DNA of 64,000 nt, from contig JAHHIN020000030.1 in NCBI GenBank assembly GCA_019925095.2, positions 5,749,001-5,813,000 of the forward strand, written 5' to 3'. This document shows positions 1-11,322 of the stretch, in pieces. Position 1 is the stretch's first letter, and each line of letters begins with the position of its first letter. The notes under the pieces are model-generated. The model ran no database searches and was not told the DNA's origin. It was given only the letters and a program-made list of their open reading frames with translations. The position numbers and the translations under genes were made by a program. Origin of the DNA: Dendrolimus kikuchii (Eukaryota; Arthropoda; Insecta; Lepidoptera; Lasiocampidae).

Positions 1-1454
1 ACTGATGGTCGGGGATAGCGATCTATCTGTAATCTCAGATAAGTTATTGAAAACGGCCGCGTGCGCCGCCGTACTTGTCGAGTTCGGGCGACATCTTGAA
101 TTTATTTGTTGCGATGTTACGGGCTGGACAGACATGTCTGCGGATGTTGTCTTTTGTATGCCACTATAAGTATTAGAAGAATTGTTATCAGTGTGCAAGT
201 AATCAATGTGTATATATGTGTGATGTTTGCGTTGACAAATTGAGCAGCGATTTTGTGATTTGCATTGTTTAATGTTATGAAAACCTAAACAGTTTTGACA
301 AAAGTTGTATTTAGTGACGAGTGTATTGCGAGTTTGTATGTTTTGAGATAAGAAATGAGTGCATTTGTATAGTGCATGAGCGGGAGATATTTTACATATT
401 GGACAATATTTGGGAATGTTTGAGTTCAATGATTGTGTTTGACTGTTTCGATTGAAGTGTGTTAGAGAATTAGCGTTTTGCGAAAGGTTTTTGTTAGCGG
501 TATTAATGAAGAATGACTGTGTATGATTAGGTTTTGACTGAGTAATGTTAGGTTTGTTTGGAATGTAGCTAGGTTTGTTTTGCGTAAATGTTGTGCGTAA
601 TGAGTGCATTCGACTTTGCTCTTTTATGAACTGTTTTAGAGAACTAAAAGACGGTATTTTTATATTTCTCTGAGACTGCTCAAATAAAGTAACAGTATTT
701 TTATCAAGTTTATTAAGCGCAATATGCGTGATAATGAAGCCTGAGAGATCTTCAATCTCCAGACGTCGTAAAGCTGCCTCAGCTGAACAAAATTGTTCTA
801 GGAAGGTGTCTAAAGATTGCGTTTTAAAGTTGAGCATTTGTTCAAAATACTGTGACGCTTGTACTCGAACGTCATGATATTTATCAATTAGTGCATTCCA
901 AATAATGTGGTAGTTTTCGCCGGTTGGTGGAACACCTGAACAAACCGTCAGAGCATTTCGAGATAGTTTTCCTACTAAATATTGGGCTTTTTCAGCCGTA
1001 GTAAGCGTAGGGTTATCATGAATTAGCGATTTGAAGTTTTCGTAAAACACAGGCCATTTAGTGGGTGTGCCGTCAAAGGCGGCTAATTCAAGTGGCGGCA
1101 ATTTTTTAGTGAGATTGTGTGCATCACGCGCTGAGTTCTCGCGACTTTTAGATATTGCCTTTTCGGTAGCAATGATCACACAATATAAATCATCAAATGC
1201 GTTAATTTCAGCGTATGAAGGTTTAGCGTCCTCATCTAGCTTTAAATAATGCAAGTTTAGAGTGTCAATAGTCTCTAAAAAGTCTAGCATAGTCCTTTCT
1301 AAAGACTGGAAACGAGCTAAAAATAACGTTTCAAGCGCTGTGTCAGTTGTAACTTGTTGAGATAGGTCATACAACTCTTGTATTCTTTGGAACAAAGCTT
1401 CTTTCTTCGATTCCAAAAGCGTAACCTTGCGTCGTAAGTCTTTCTCTGCCATTG
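1..1454 (-). CDS. BEL/Pao retrotransposon gag-pol, N-terminal part (runs off the left edge)
   Basis: Read on the minus strand from an ATG at 1454, the frame stays open to base 1 (484 codons). It begins MAEKDLRRKV. Around residues 110-200 it has the Gag region typical of BEL/Pao elements (DUF1759-like; FDGTPTKWPVFYENF, then KYHDVRVQASQYF). A zinc-knuckle region follows, with CPIC, CQNCLGFH and CSICQRKHH motifs. Gag packages the element RNA into cytoplasmic particles; protease, RT, RNase H and integrase would follow beyond the window. The family differs from the BEL element at 33509-39437, because the corresponding motifs are clearly divergent. The ATG is chosen because it opens the frame after a non-coding AT-rich leader. 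The part visible has no stop, so this copy may be young. Confidence 0.88.
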
Positions 1455-2160
1455 TTATGAAGAATTGAGTGAGTGTTTAGAGGGAGAGTATCTGCGTGTG
1501 AAATATATAATAATAAATAAATATGCGTTATAATAAATTGAGATATATTTAAATATGAGTATATAATTTGAATTGTAGCGGTTAGCGTTATGAGGGTGTG
1601 TAAGTGAATAAAATGGCGGCCGCGCCGTATGTAATAAAATGTACTAAATATATAGTGAATATGCGTGTGAAAAAATAGATATATAAATAGCGGAGAGTTG
1701 TAAGGCTCGAGGGCGATAGAGTTAGGGAAGGATGCGGATCGAGGGACCAGAGAAAGGATGCGAGGTAAAAGGGTACGCACCTTGCACAAATTTGTCGTGT
1801 CCTTCGATAGCTTAATGAGCAGGCACCAGTATAACACTCTCACATCTTCTAATTTCAATATATTAAAGTATTATACACGTCGCGGCGCGGATGAATTGAT
1901 TTTGAGAATGTATTTTTAAATATTTTTTTGAGTGGAGACTTTTCCTACACACGTGCGTAGCGAGCGGATTTTGCAACGTCTCGTTTTTTAAATGGTGCGG
2001 GGTAGAGGGGGGAGATTTTGGGTATGGAATGGGAAGGAATGAACGAATGGAATGAATGGCGCGTACAATCGTAGATTACGATCTAGACATGTCAAAAATA
2101 AATTGTTTTAATTAAAATAATAAATATTAATTTATATTTTTGAGAAATAAAATCGTTACA
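1455..2160 (-). repeat. Leader and putative 5' LTR of the BEL/Pao element
   Basis: This is the non-coding stretch directly upstream of the gag ATG. Read on the minus strand it begins TGTAACG at 2160, a start often seen for LTRs. The partner LTR lies outside the window, so the LTR end and target duplication cannot be fixed. A possible primer-binding stretch TGGTGCCTGCTC lies near 1820-1835. Treat the boundaries as tentative. Confidence 0.4.
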
Positions 2161-2689
2161 TTGCAGGCATTAGTCACGTGACAATGAACGCCAATCAGAG
2201 CGCGTGATGTCATAGTGTGCAAAACACAACAAGTTGATAATGAATTCTCAGTGAAAATTCATCGTTTTCCAGTAATTTTGCTGTACAATAATAGTATTTC
2301 CATTGTTATACACTGTGTTCATACGACTACAACAACCAGTCATAATAAACGCAAGTTTTATAAAAGCAAATACTACTGGTATTTGCCAAAAATCGACGTT
2401 GCTATGCTGGGTGCCTTTTACCATAATATTAAAACTTTCTGTGTAAGTATATAACATCACAAACTACTATGGATACTACGTATTATAACATTAAACAATA
2501 GCACCTAGAGTTAAAATTGTGATTAAGATATGGCAAAGTCTTAGATCATATAATTATCTCAATGGGCAAAGTATTATTTTTAATAATTATTTTTGAGGTT
2601 ATGATAATTTTAATATTCGTAAACGTTGATGCTAATAGTGAAATTTCTTTTGTAGATCATCGCGAGTATGTTATGGAGATGACGCCATA
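2161..2689. other. Intergenic, nothing recognised
   Basis: AT-rich. A short open frame at 2215-2454 has no recognisable domain. It may be the upstream part of the decayed nuclease gene that follows, but I could not align it. Confidence 0.4.
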
Positions 2690-3586
2690 AGTTATGTTCA
2701 TTTGAAACGTGATTGCAAACTCCTGTATTATAAAGTGTAAAATATACCCAGATCATAAAGTGCTATCGAAATTATCGTCATCGCAGGAGTGAAGAACCAG
2801 TATGCACTTCTGCGGATTGTTATTGGAAAAAATCGAAGCTATCACAATTGTGAACCAGTTTAAAATATGTAGTAGTAACCCTAGTTTATCATCAAATTCA
2901 AATGTACTTATAAGTTTTTAGAAGGACAAAAAATGAAACTGAGGATTGTGCATTATTTAAATATCAACATAATTCTGTTCTCAGTGATACAGCCAGCGCT
3001 TTAATGTATCAACTTGTTTTAAAATATAATGAAAAATGTGAGTCATTTTTAAGAAATGCAGTAATATCAGATGCTGTCATTAAAAAATTTAAGTGGAAAC
3101 AAGGGAGCAATTTATAAGCAGTCTTTGGCATGAATTAAGATATGGATGGATAACAGCATCACAGGCTTTTGAAGTAAGTAGATGCAAGACCCAGTCAGAG
3201 AAAATTTGGAGCCGAAACTTCATTAAAAAAAAATAAGAAATGTGGTCTCATATTAAGTCAACAATATCTAATGACTGCTGGTTCACCGGATGGTACATGT
3301 TAAAATTGCATAGTAGAAATTAAGTGTCTCTACAGTACAAACCATATTCAAATTATATTAAAGATGAGAAGCCTACAAACAAATATGCTCAATTACAAAT
3401 ATAAATATATTTGACTGCTGTGGAAACATGTATATTTTGTATAGTGGATCCAGATTTTTCTAATAGTAAAAAATTTAAACTTTCTGTGTAGCAATCAGTT
3501 ATGAATATGTTAATGATCTTATTACTGACAGTTTGTTACCATTTTGGAAATGCCATGTGTATCCATTACTTTATCAAAGCATATAA
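2690..3586 (+). pseudogene. Decayed YqaJ-type (lambda-exonuclease-like) nuclease gene
   Basis: Pieces of one protein family appear in order, but in shifting frames with stops between them. A CTSADCYWKK stretch lies near 2800. Near 3119 comes SLWHELRYGWITASQAFEV, the signature start of YqaJ/lambda-exonuclease-like domains in insect transposon-associated proteins. Near 3380-3460 comes YAQLQ followed by FCIVDPDF, the conserved core strand region. Near 3503 comes EYVNDLITDSLLPFWKCHV, ending LLYQSI and a TAA at 3584-3586. I count at least three frame changes or stops, so no product is expected. Members of this family probably process DNA ends; the mobile element that carried this one is unknown. 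Identification is by motif memory only. Confidence 0.6.
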
Positions 3587-3738
3587 AGTAACCACTAGGA
3601 AGGTTCTGATCTCATCATTTTATAATAAAATAAAACACAAAATGATTTTGGACTTTCATTTAATGAGGCAATCTTATAAATTAACTAAACTACCATGCTC
3701 TAGGGCTAGGGTAATTAGGTTAGTTTATGACTACTTAA

Positions 3739-3869
3739 GGCCGGTTCCTATATCTTACTATTCACTCACCCAACCATCAGTTGAATTTTGACATTATTTG
3801 TATGAAGCTTATCATCAAATTTTAAGCGATGGTAAGGTAAATGAACTCTATAAGATATAGGAACCAGCC
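3739..3869. mobile_element. 131-bp MITE with 19-bp inverted termini
   Basis: The termini at 3739-3757 (GGCCGGTTCCTATATCTTA) and 3851-3869 are reverse complements with one mismatch. There is no coding capacity. Related half-copies with GAACCGG and a TACTATTC core occur near 14083-14140 and 23462-23525. No target duplication could be assigned. Confidence 0.6.
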
Positions 3870-5928
3870 ATTAGTGGTCTTATCATCTATAAAGTAAAAT
3901 TGTTCATGGAAAGGATATTTATTTACATATTTTTTATTTGTATGAAAGATTTGATCTGGATGTGTTGAGTGGAATGGTGACAGTGAGGACTCTGTGTGAG
4001 TAACGGATGAAGTATATAAAGACAGAGTGTCACAGTGACTTCTTCCATTATTAATTTCTTTGAAACTTTGCTTATACTGGATCCAGATGGCTTTAATGGT
4101 TTCACAGGATATTTCACTTAAAATGGAAATGAAGAAACTGATTTTTGTGAAGACTACTAGTGATCCTGCCTGGTCCACAGTCTGGCTAAGCTTAATACTG
4201 GATTGAGTAGCTTTACTTTTATATTTATGTGTCATCAGTACTTAAACAGATTTATTTGCTGTTCTAAGACCTTGTAAACCTTCTTCCTGGGGTAAAACTG
4301 AAAATAAATTGACAATATTATTATTAGATTGTTTCAAGAAAATTAATATTTTGGAGCTACTCACTATTAATGTAAGAACCTGTGGTTGTGTTAGAAGTAT
4401 TTTCAAGAATTAAACAAGCACCACTGGTACTGGCTAATACAGTACTACTTTCAACTGATTTATTTACACACTTTCATAAAAGCATCATCTTTTGTTCTTT
4501 ATTGTTATATATGGTCGATTTAGACTGATAAAAGTTCGCTTTCTTCTATCTGGCTTACAATCAAATTTACTAGGTAAACAGCTTGGTTTCAAACGTAAGT
4601 ATGATACAGATCCCATTATTTTATATTATACGTAATTTTCCATATCATTTGATAACGTAGAATTATAAATAGGGCTGATAAACACTTACATCAAAATGAT
4701 CTTCACAAAAATGTGGCCACTTTCTCCTTATTTGTTAACCCCTTAGAAACGTAAAAAAACAGTTTCTGTGGTGTTTTTATCGTTGTACTGATACATTGCG
4801 GTATTTTACAGTGCTTGTTATAATTAGTATTCATTTTTTATTATGTATTTTTTAAACTTTTGATAACACTTCAACCAAACAGAGGTTTGTTAAAGTTTGT
4901 TTTGCACACCGTGACGTCATGGGAGACGCCGTGACAGTTTGACGCGTTTTCGTTACGAAATGTCAAAATATTTATAAAATTCCTAAATAAAATATGTTCA
5001 TGTTGTTTTTTTTTACTGAAATATTAATATTTTGGCTAAAATAGACCATAAGGCACAATATAAACCTGTTTCTCAAAAACTGTCAACTACCGAATTGAGA
5101 GCGGGTCCTTCTGACACAAGTATATATTAATACTTAATAGAAGGTCCCAACCCCAAAAAAAATCTTGTATATACTTTTGGAACAATTAAACATTTATTAT
5201 TATTATTATTAGATTTTTATTAGTTTTATATAATAAATAAAGTATGAAAAAGAAACCTAAATTTAAAAACTAGAATCTCTGTCACTTACAGGACACGTAC
5301 CCAATAGAAACTAAAAACAATCACAGGATTTCATCTCATTGAATACAAAAATCTTGTGAAAAAATAGATTATTTTTTATGTATGAAATATTATTTGAACC
5401 CGCTTCCCCCTCTAAGAAAAAAAGATAAATTAGAGGAAAATAAAAACACTAATATAATTCATTATGCTTTATATTTTTGTATAAAAATCTTATAAGAATT
5501 TAAATCTAATATACAATATTATGGCAACTTTACTTATGACTAAATTAATTGCATTATCACCATGGACCTCTATAATAGGGACGCGACATATTGTTCTATA
5601 CGTACAATTGCTTATACAAATAGCATCCATTTTGAAGGCACACACATAAACATATATCTATCTCGTTCTTACTCAGCACTGTAACTCGCAGGAAAACAAT
5701 ATAACAGTATTTCAGTGCGTACATAAAGTGGAACATGAATATACGTAAATACCTAATGAGGCCGAAAATCCGCCATGTTTAGTGCACCAAATGTCATTAT
5801 CAGTCAGTGCACCCGGTACTTGTCTTGTCAAAAAGTCGTGGTATAAATCAAAATAACAAATTATCTTTCAATATTCTGCTTGTGATTTAAAATAATTGAA
5901 GCCAAATATAAATAATTACGTCGCAGAT
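3870..5928. other. Intergenic, AT-rich
   Basis: An open frame on the minus strand at 3822-4235 has no recognisable motif and overlaps the MITE, so I do not call it a gene. Short ATT repeats lie near 5200-5215. The stretch just before 5929 would hold the THAP gene promoter, but no core element was identified. Confidence 0.4.
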
Positions 5929-7141
5929 ATGTCCGTGTGCAGTGTAATAGGGTGCGGCATAAGAAAAACACCAAATCAGTCATCTTTAACCATACACAGG
6001 TACGCTGTAAATAACTTTAAAAATATTGCTTATTGTTAATGTTTCCGGGAAAATAAAGGAAGATTTTCATTATAATTAGCAAGGTTCTTATGTGCAGTTA
6101 TAGGTCATGAATGGATTTAACTTATTTAACTATATTTTTACGCTTAAATAATGTTAATTTATTAGCTGGGGTTGTACATTATTTATCGACTTTGATATCG
6201 ATATAATATGATTGCTTATATAAAATTTCTTATTTTATCATGCTACCCCGCTTAAAACATACAAAAATAATAATTAAAACATATTTTATAGGATCCCAAG
6301 AAATGAGCGTATAAAGAAAAAGTGGCTGGAAGCCATTGGAATGGAAAATATAAAGCCAAATGCAAAATATATTTATATTTGCTCGCTACATTTTGATGAT
6401 AAATGTTTCAACAAAACTCTGGATGTGACTCGACTACGAGATGATGCCGTGCCCTTCAAATTTGTAAGAGTAAGTTAATACTGTATATACTTTTATAGTT
6501 AGTATTGATATACTTTTTTTTAATTATATACATATTTTAATACATACATATTATTTTATAACAAAACGTGCTATAAAAGGATCAAAATTAATATACAAGT
6601 TTTGTATGGTGGGACGATGATCAGCAGGATAGTCGTTGGACTGTCGGCTTATTATATAATTCCTGCTCCGTCTTCGCAGTCGAAGGCCTTAATATGTCTT
6701 CTCGTGCCTCTCACCCTCATGGAGACTGCTCGTATAATTGAAATTTGTACTTTCACTTTTAGCCTTTGATATACTTGTTGCTGCTACCTTATTACTGATA
6801 TGCTAGTTACTAGTTGTAGTCTATGTCATTCTCATTCTATATAACTATTTTAGAAAAACTTATGGGTTTTGTGGCTGTGATTCCATCCAAGAAATGTATT
6901 TGGCCAATTTGAATGATAATGTCATAATTTAAGCAAATTTTATGAAAAAAATACTGTGGACACAATTATTCTAAACTAATATTTCAATATTTTGCAGCGA
7001 CATGCCAGCCAACATAAAACTGGCATATTAAAAGAAAACCAGTTGGAAACAATTCCTGTTTTGGCCGGTCCTGACACCTCTACCTTGGTATATGCTGCAC
7101 ATTTAAGGACTCTGCTGTTCTTTAGCTTCAAGAGATGTTAG
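5929..7141 (+). CDS. THAP-domain protein, 3 exons, 130 aa
   Basis: Exons are 5929-5999, 6292-6469 and 6998-7141, all with GT/AG introns and consistent phases (2, then 0). Translation starts MSVCSVIGCG and ends FKRC before TAG. The first ~83 residues form a THAP zinc-binding DNA-recognition domain of C2CH type. Cys4 and Cys9 are the first pair, ICSLHF supplies the second Cys and the His, and the closing DDAVPFKF matches the AVPTIF-box position. KKWLEAIG sits at the expected helix. After the domain only about 48 residues follow, so there is no transposase or coiled-coil partner. AATAAA at 7286-7291 is a plausible polyadenylation signal. Likely a nuclear DNA-binding protein. It could be a free THAP domain derived from a P-element-like transposase, or one isoform of a longer gene. 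Confidence 0.8.
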
Positions 7142-7531
7142 ATTTTGTATATACAGACTCTTTATAGTGAAGCTATTGAACCTACTTAGATAAAAGTAAT
7201 ATGCTTTGACATCTTTAGAGGAATAAACCAAAACTGATGGTGTCACTTCTTTGAATTTTGTATTCCATGTAAAACATCTAAGGTACAAATAAAACTCATA
7301 TTATAAACTTATGCCTTTATTAGTTTTACTTTAATAAAAACTATTGTAAATTCGTTAAATTTTTAATAATTAAGTGATTTTAGAGCGGAAGTCATAAGGA
7401 ATGACGTTTGTAATTAAATAAATGTTCTGTAGGAGTTTTGTTTTTTTTTTATCACGCGGCCCTTAATAAGTTTAAAATTTGAATCACTCTCACTTATGGT
7501 GCAGCGCACCTATCTTGAGGTGCGTTGCGGT
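7142..7531. other. THAP gene 3' flank
   Basis: Holds the presumed 3' UTR and poly(A) signal of the THAP gene, then AT-rich DNA up to the R1-like insertion site. No other feature seen. Confidence 0.5.
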
Positions 7532-7546
7532 AATGTGTTACGGACT
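7532..7546. repeat. Target-site duplication of the R1-like element, left copy
   Basis: AATGTGTTACGGACT here recurs at 11025-11039 directly after the element's poly(A) tail. The two leading A's of the right copy merge with the tail, so 13 bp are unambiguous. Confidence 0.9.
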
Positions 7547-10500
7547 GCGAACCTTATTACGTGCCGCCTTGCGGCAATTGGGTGGGCGACCTCGATGACG
7601 TGGTAGCGGTGGTGGCCAGAGCCGGTTCTGGCACACCGCTTACATGTCTCGAAAGAGGAAAGGGCTATGCGGTGGCGGACAGCGGGAGTATCGTCGTCAT
7701 AGGCGTTTACTTTTCGCGCAACCGCCCCCTGGCGGAGTTCGAGCTTCACTTGGACGCCATCAGGGCTGCCATAGGCAGATTGTCACCTAAAACGATCTTC
7801 GTAATGGGCGACTTTAACGCAAAGCACTGTTCCTGGGGAAATGCGTTCACGGAACCTAGGGGCCGGACGGTTGAGGAATGGGCTCTTCAATCCGGCCTGA
7901 CCATATTGAACCAGGGATCGGTCCAGACCTGCGTGCGCGCGCGGGGTGGATCGGTCATCGACCTGTCATTCGCCACTCATGCGGCCGCCCGCAGAGTTGT
8001 CGGATGGAGGGTGCTGGAGGAGGTGGAGTCGCTCTCTGATCATCGGTACATCAGATTTGAGCTTACCCCCTCCTCCGGTCCGAGCCCTGTTCATCGCCCC
8101 CCTCTCCTCCCGCGTTGGGCCCTTACCAAGCTCGATCCGGAGCAGGCCGAGGAGTGGGCACTCACGGAAAGCTGGGCCTACCCAGTCGAATTCGAGAACC
8201 TGGAGTCGCAGGCAGAGCACATGCGCAAGACCCTGACGAGGGTTTGCGACGCGGCGATGCCTCGCGTCTCCAAGCGGCAGCCTCCGTGCAAGCAGGTCCA
8301 CTGGTGGACCGAGGAGCTGGGCGAGATGCGAAAGGCAGTTCGCATCATCAGCCACAGGCTCAAACGCTGCAGGGCGCGCCGTCCTCCGGACTACGTCGCG
8401 GAAAATGGACTCGTGGGAGAGTTTAGGGAGGCCAGAAGGGCCCTTTCGATTGCAATACTGCAAGCGAAAGCCCGGGCTCGGGCCGAGCTCCTCGAGACGC
8501 TCGATCGGGATCCTTGGGGGCGTCCGTACCGTGGGGCCCGCAACACGTTGCGGCCTTGCACATCCACCGTCACGGAAACGCTCGAACCCGAGGTGCTCCG
8601 GTCGGTTATCGACGGGCTCTTCCCGGATCCGGGAAACTTCACTCCCCCCAGTATGGGTCCACCCGTTCCCGACACCCCCACGGACGAGGAGCCTCACTTC
8701 ATCTCCGAGGGGGAACTAGACGTTGCCCTGGACCGGCTCCGGGGCAGGAAGACGGCACCGGGACCCGACGGGGTTCCAGGTCGACTCCTCTTCCTGGCCG
8801 CTAAACATCTACGCGGCCAGCTGCGGGAACTGTTCGAAGCCTGTATTCGCGCAGGTCGGTTCCCGTCGCAATGGAAGGAGGGTCGTTTGTGCCTGATTCC
8901 CAAGGGAGGTCGGCCTCCCAACGATCCGTCCGCCTTCAGGCCCATAGTGCTGCTGAACGAGGTCGCTAAGGTCTTCGAAAAGATCTTGGCGGAGCGGCTC
9001 GTGAAGCATCTCGACGCTGTGGAGCCGGGGCTTTCAGAAACGCAGTTCGGGTTTCGGCGGAGGCGCTCCACGATGGACGCCTTCGAGACGCTGCGAACGT
9101 CAACGGACGAAGCCGTCCAAGCGAAGGATGTCGTTCTTGCGGTGTCGCTAGACATAGCGAACGCCTTTAACAGCCTCCCTCATGAGACGATCAGGGAGGG
9201 GCTCCGCGCGCATGGAGTCCCCCCGTACCTCACGAGGCTGTTGGGCGCGTACCTGCAGGATCGACATATCCTTTGGGAGGGCGGTGAGTCCGGCAATCCC
9301 GAGTTAGGTCGTCGACGCGTCGCGTGCGGCGTTCCACAGGGGTCGGTCCTCGGGCCGATTCTTTGGAACGTAGGTTATGACTGGATCCTTCGGGTTCCGG
9401 TCCTGCCCGGGGTAGGGCTGATCTGCTTTGCGGACGACACCCTACTCACGGCACGCGCTGCGTCATTTGCGGAATCCGTGGACGTCGCCAACGCCGGGTT
9501 GGCGATTGTCGTAGATCGAATAGCTAGGCTGGGCTTGAGGGTCTCCCCCGCGAAAACGGAGGCCATCATGTTCCATAGGAAATTTCGCAATCCCCCCGCG
9601 GACTTGACCGTTTCGGTCCAAGGGGTGGCCATTAGAGTAGGGCCCCAGATGAAATATCTGGGGCTAGTTCTCGATGGGAAATGGCTGTTCAAAGCGCACT
9701 TTGAGCAGCTAGTTCCCAAACTCGTCAAATCCGCGGGCGCACTCTCGAGGCTGCTTCCCAACGTAGGGGGCCCGGGAGGTGCGACGCGGAAACTTTACTC
9801 TGGCATCCTGAGGAGTATGGCACTGTACGGTGCACCCGTCTGGTCCATTGCACTTCACCGCCACAACAGAACCCTACTGCATCGGGCGCAGCAGGTTCTG
9901 GCCGTGAGGACCATACGGGGGTATCGCACAGTGTCGCGGACGGCGGCCACCCTCCTGGCAGGCGATCCGCCCTGGCATCTCCAGGCGGACGTCCTGACAG
10001 TGGTGCGCCGCACCCGGCAGGATGCCCTAGCTAGAGGCCTGACCTTCTGTCAGGTCGAAATCGAGGCGATCAGGAAGCGGGAAACCGCCTCCATGATCGC
10101 CATCTGGTCTCAAGAGCTCGACAACCCTGCGGCCTATGGCGGCTACACGGTGGATGCAATCAGGCCACAGCTGACGGAATGGGTCAACCGCACCAGCGGC
10201 ACCCTGACCTTCAGGACGACACAGATACTTACCGGACACGGATGTTTCGATAAGTATCTGTGTCGCATTGTGGGCTGCTTGCCTTCCCCGGACTGCCGCC
10301 AGTGCGGCGCGCTCGACACGGCGTTACACACGCTAGTCGAGTGCGCCGCATGGGCGCCGCAGCGTTTCGAACTTGAGACGCACGTAGGTCCAGTCGACTC
10401 GCTCTGCGACTTGGTCAAGGCCATGTTGCAGAGCAGCGACAATTGGGGGGCTGCGGTTACTTTTTGCGAGACAGTAATGTCACTCAAGGAGGCCGCAGAA

Positions 10501-11024
10501 CGAGACAGGGAGAGAAGTCCTGCAGCGCGTGCCAATGCGTCTTCTCGAGGTCGCCGGCCTTCAGCTGGCACCCGGAGAGGCAGGTACGCGCATTACTTCC
10601 CTCCCTGAGTTAGGTTCCGTTTACCGCGGGGGGCCTTTAGCTTGCTAGGAGAGCAAAGGACCTTCTACCCCCGCACAACGAAGTGGGGTGTGTTCTCCCA
10701 GGGCACACTCCAGGCACTTTATTGCGCTGGATCGGCTGGGCGTAACTATGTTCTAAATCTCAGCCTTTCCAACACATTCAAAGCGCAGGGTCGACAGGGA
10801 GGAGGGGGTTTTTAGTGGGTATTGGGGTTGCTCGCTCGTGTAGCAACGCTCGGAGTCTTTCACACTATTCTGTGACGTCGATCGCGGACGGAGCACTGCC
10901 AAGAGCATACTATTGCTGCAGTGATATCGCCCCCGACCGACGCGTGTCGTTCCCCTAGCAACGGCCCAGACTGTGCGTAAATCGGTTAAGCATTTTCCCT
11001 CGCCTCAAAAAAAAAAAAAAAAAA
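7547..11024 (+). mobile_element. R1-clade LINE, 5'-truncated, with poly(A) tail
   Basis: The element begins inside the endonuclease reading frame, runs through ORF2, has a ~400-bp GC-rich 3' UTR and ends in a run of about 20 A's. It is bounded by a 15-bp target-site duplication, the hallmark of target-primed reverse transcription with a 5' truncation. The GC-rich, CpG-containing coding sequence contrasts sharply with the AT-rich flanks. Confidence 0.92.
7549..10608 (+). CDS. R1-type ORF2: endonuclease (partial), reverse transcriptase, C-terminal zinc knuckle
   Basis: The frame is open from the truncation point (EPYYVPP) to TGA at 10606-10608, about 1019 codons. The first ~60-70 residues of the apurinic-type endonuclease are missing. 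The remainder keeps FVMGDFNAKHCSWG (catalytic Asp and Asn) near residues 84-97 and the SDHR box near 162. The RT follows at about 390-700 with APGPDG, QFGFRRRRST, SLDIANAFNS, GVPQGSVLGPILWN and the catalytic FADD. No RNase H is present. Near residue 905 a CRQC...H...C knuckle (TALHTLVECAAW) marks the R1 group. The uninterrupted frame despite truncation indicates a recent insertion. R1 relatives include site-specific elements, but this target is not rDNA. Confidence 0.9.
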   Translation, partial: EPYYVPPCGNWVGDLDDVVAVVARAGSGTPLTCLERGKGYAVADSGSIVVIGVYFSRNRPLAEFELHLDAIRAAIGRLSPKTIFVMGDFNAKHCSWGNAFTEPRGRTVEEWALQSGLTILNQGSVQTCVRARGGSVIDLSFATHAAARRVVGWRVLEEVESLSDHRYIRFELTPSSGPSPVHRPPLLPRWALTKLDPEQAEEWALTESWAYPVEFENLESQAEHMRKTLTRVCDAAMPRVSKRQPPCKQVHWWTEELGEMRKAVRIISHRLKRCRARRPPDYVAENGLVGEFREARRALSIAILQAKARARAELLETLDRDPWGRPYRGARNTLRPCTSTVTETLEPEVLRSVIDGLFPDPGNFTPPSMGPPVPDTPTDEEPHFISEGELDVALDRLRGRKTAPGPDGVPGRLLFLAAKHLRGQLRELFEACIRAGRFPSQWKEGRLCLIPKGGRPPNDPSAFRPIVLLNEVAKVFEKILAERLVKHLDAVEPGLSETQFGFRRRRSTMDAFETLRTSTDEAVQAKDVVLAVSLDIANAFNSLPHETIREGLRAHGVPPYLTRLLGAYLQDRHILWEGGESGNPELGRRRVACGVPQGSVLGPILWNVGYDWILRVPVLPGVGLICFADDTLLTARAASFAESVDVANAGLAIVVDRIARLGLRVSPAKTEAIMFHRKFRNPPADLTVSVQGVAIRVGPQMKYLGLVLDGKWLFKAHFEQLVPKLVKSAGALSRLLPNVGGPGGATRKLYSGILRSMALYGAPVWSIALHRHNRTLLHRAQQVLAVRTIRGYRTVSRTAATLLAGDPPWHLQADVLTVVRRTRQDALARGLTFCQVEIEAIRKRETASMIAIWSQELDNPAAYGGYTVDAIRPQLTEWVNRTSGTLTFRTTQILTGHGCFDKYLCRIVGCLPSPDCRQCGALDTALHTLVECAAWAPQRFELETHVGPVDSLCDLVKAMLQSSDNWGAAVTFCETVMSLKEAAERDRERSPAARANASSRGRRPSAGTRRGRYAHYFPP

Positions 11025-11039
11025 AATGTGTTACGGACT
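11025..11039. repeat. Target-site duplication of the R1-like element, right copy
   Basis: Matches 7532-7546. Confidence 0.9.
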
Positions 11040-11063
11040 TTAGAGTCAGCAACACAATTAAAA

Positions 11064-11119
11064 TAGATTGTAATAGAGAGGTAAGTAGTTTAGACTACTT
11101 ACCTCTCTATTACAATCTA
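11064..11119. repeat. Perfect hairpin, 26-bp arms
   Basis: Arms 11064-11089 and 11094-11119 are exact reverse complements with a 4-nt loop (TTAG). Confidence 0.95.
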
Positions 11120-11127
11120 ATTAATAT

Positions 11128-11199
11128 GTTTTGGATATCAAAATAAGAGTACGTGTTTTACTTAGGAAAAACACGTACTCTTATTTTGATATCCAAAAC
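11128..11199. repeat. Perfect hairpin, 32-bp arms
   Basis: Arms 11128-11159 and 11168-11199 are exact reverse complements around an 8-nt loop. It lies 8 bp from the preceding hairpin. Confidence 0.95.
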
Positions 11200-11210
11200 A
11201 GCATAGCTAG

Positions 11211-11322
11211 CTAGCATGCTAACGTTTTATCGCCGACATAAAGCTTCCATCCCTTTCCGGCATATACGCAAGTGCAAGCGAGACGGCAACATACGAAACG
11301 ACGATAAAATTTAGCATGCTAG
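11211..11322. mobile_element. 112-bp MITE-like element
   Basis: The ends CTAGCATGCTAACG and TTAGCATGCTAG form ~20-bp imperfect inverted termini that both continue into TTTTATCG or its complement. It is non-coding. The transposon family is not identified. Confidence 0.5.

Noticed and set aside
3822..4235. 137-residue minus-strand open frame
   Set aside because: No recognisable motif, overlaps a MITE terminus, no splice or promoter support.
7966..8697. 243-residue minus-strand frame within the R1 element
   Set aside because: Antisense shadow of GC-rich ORF2; no domain of its own.
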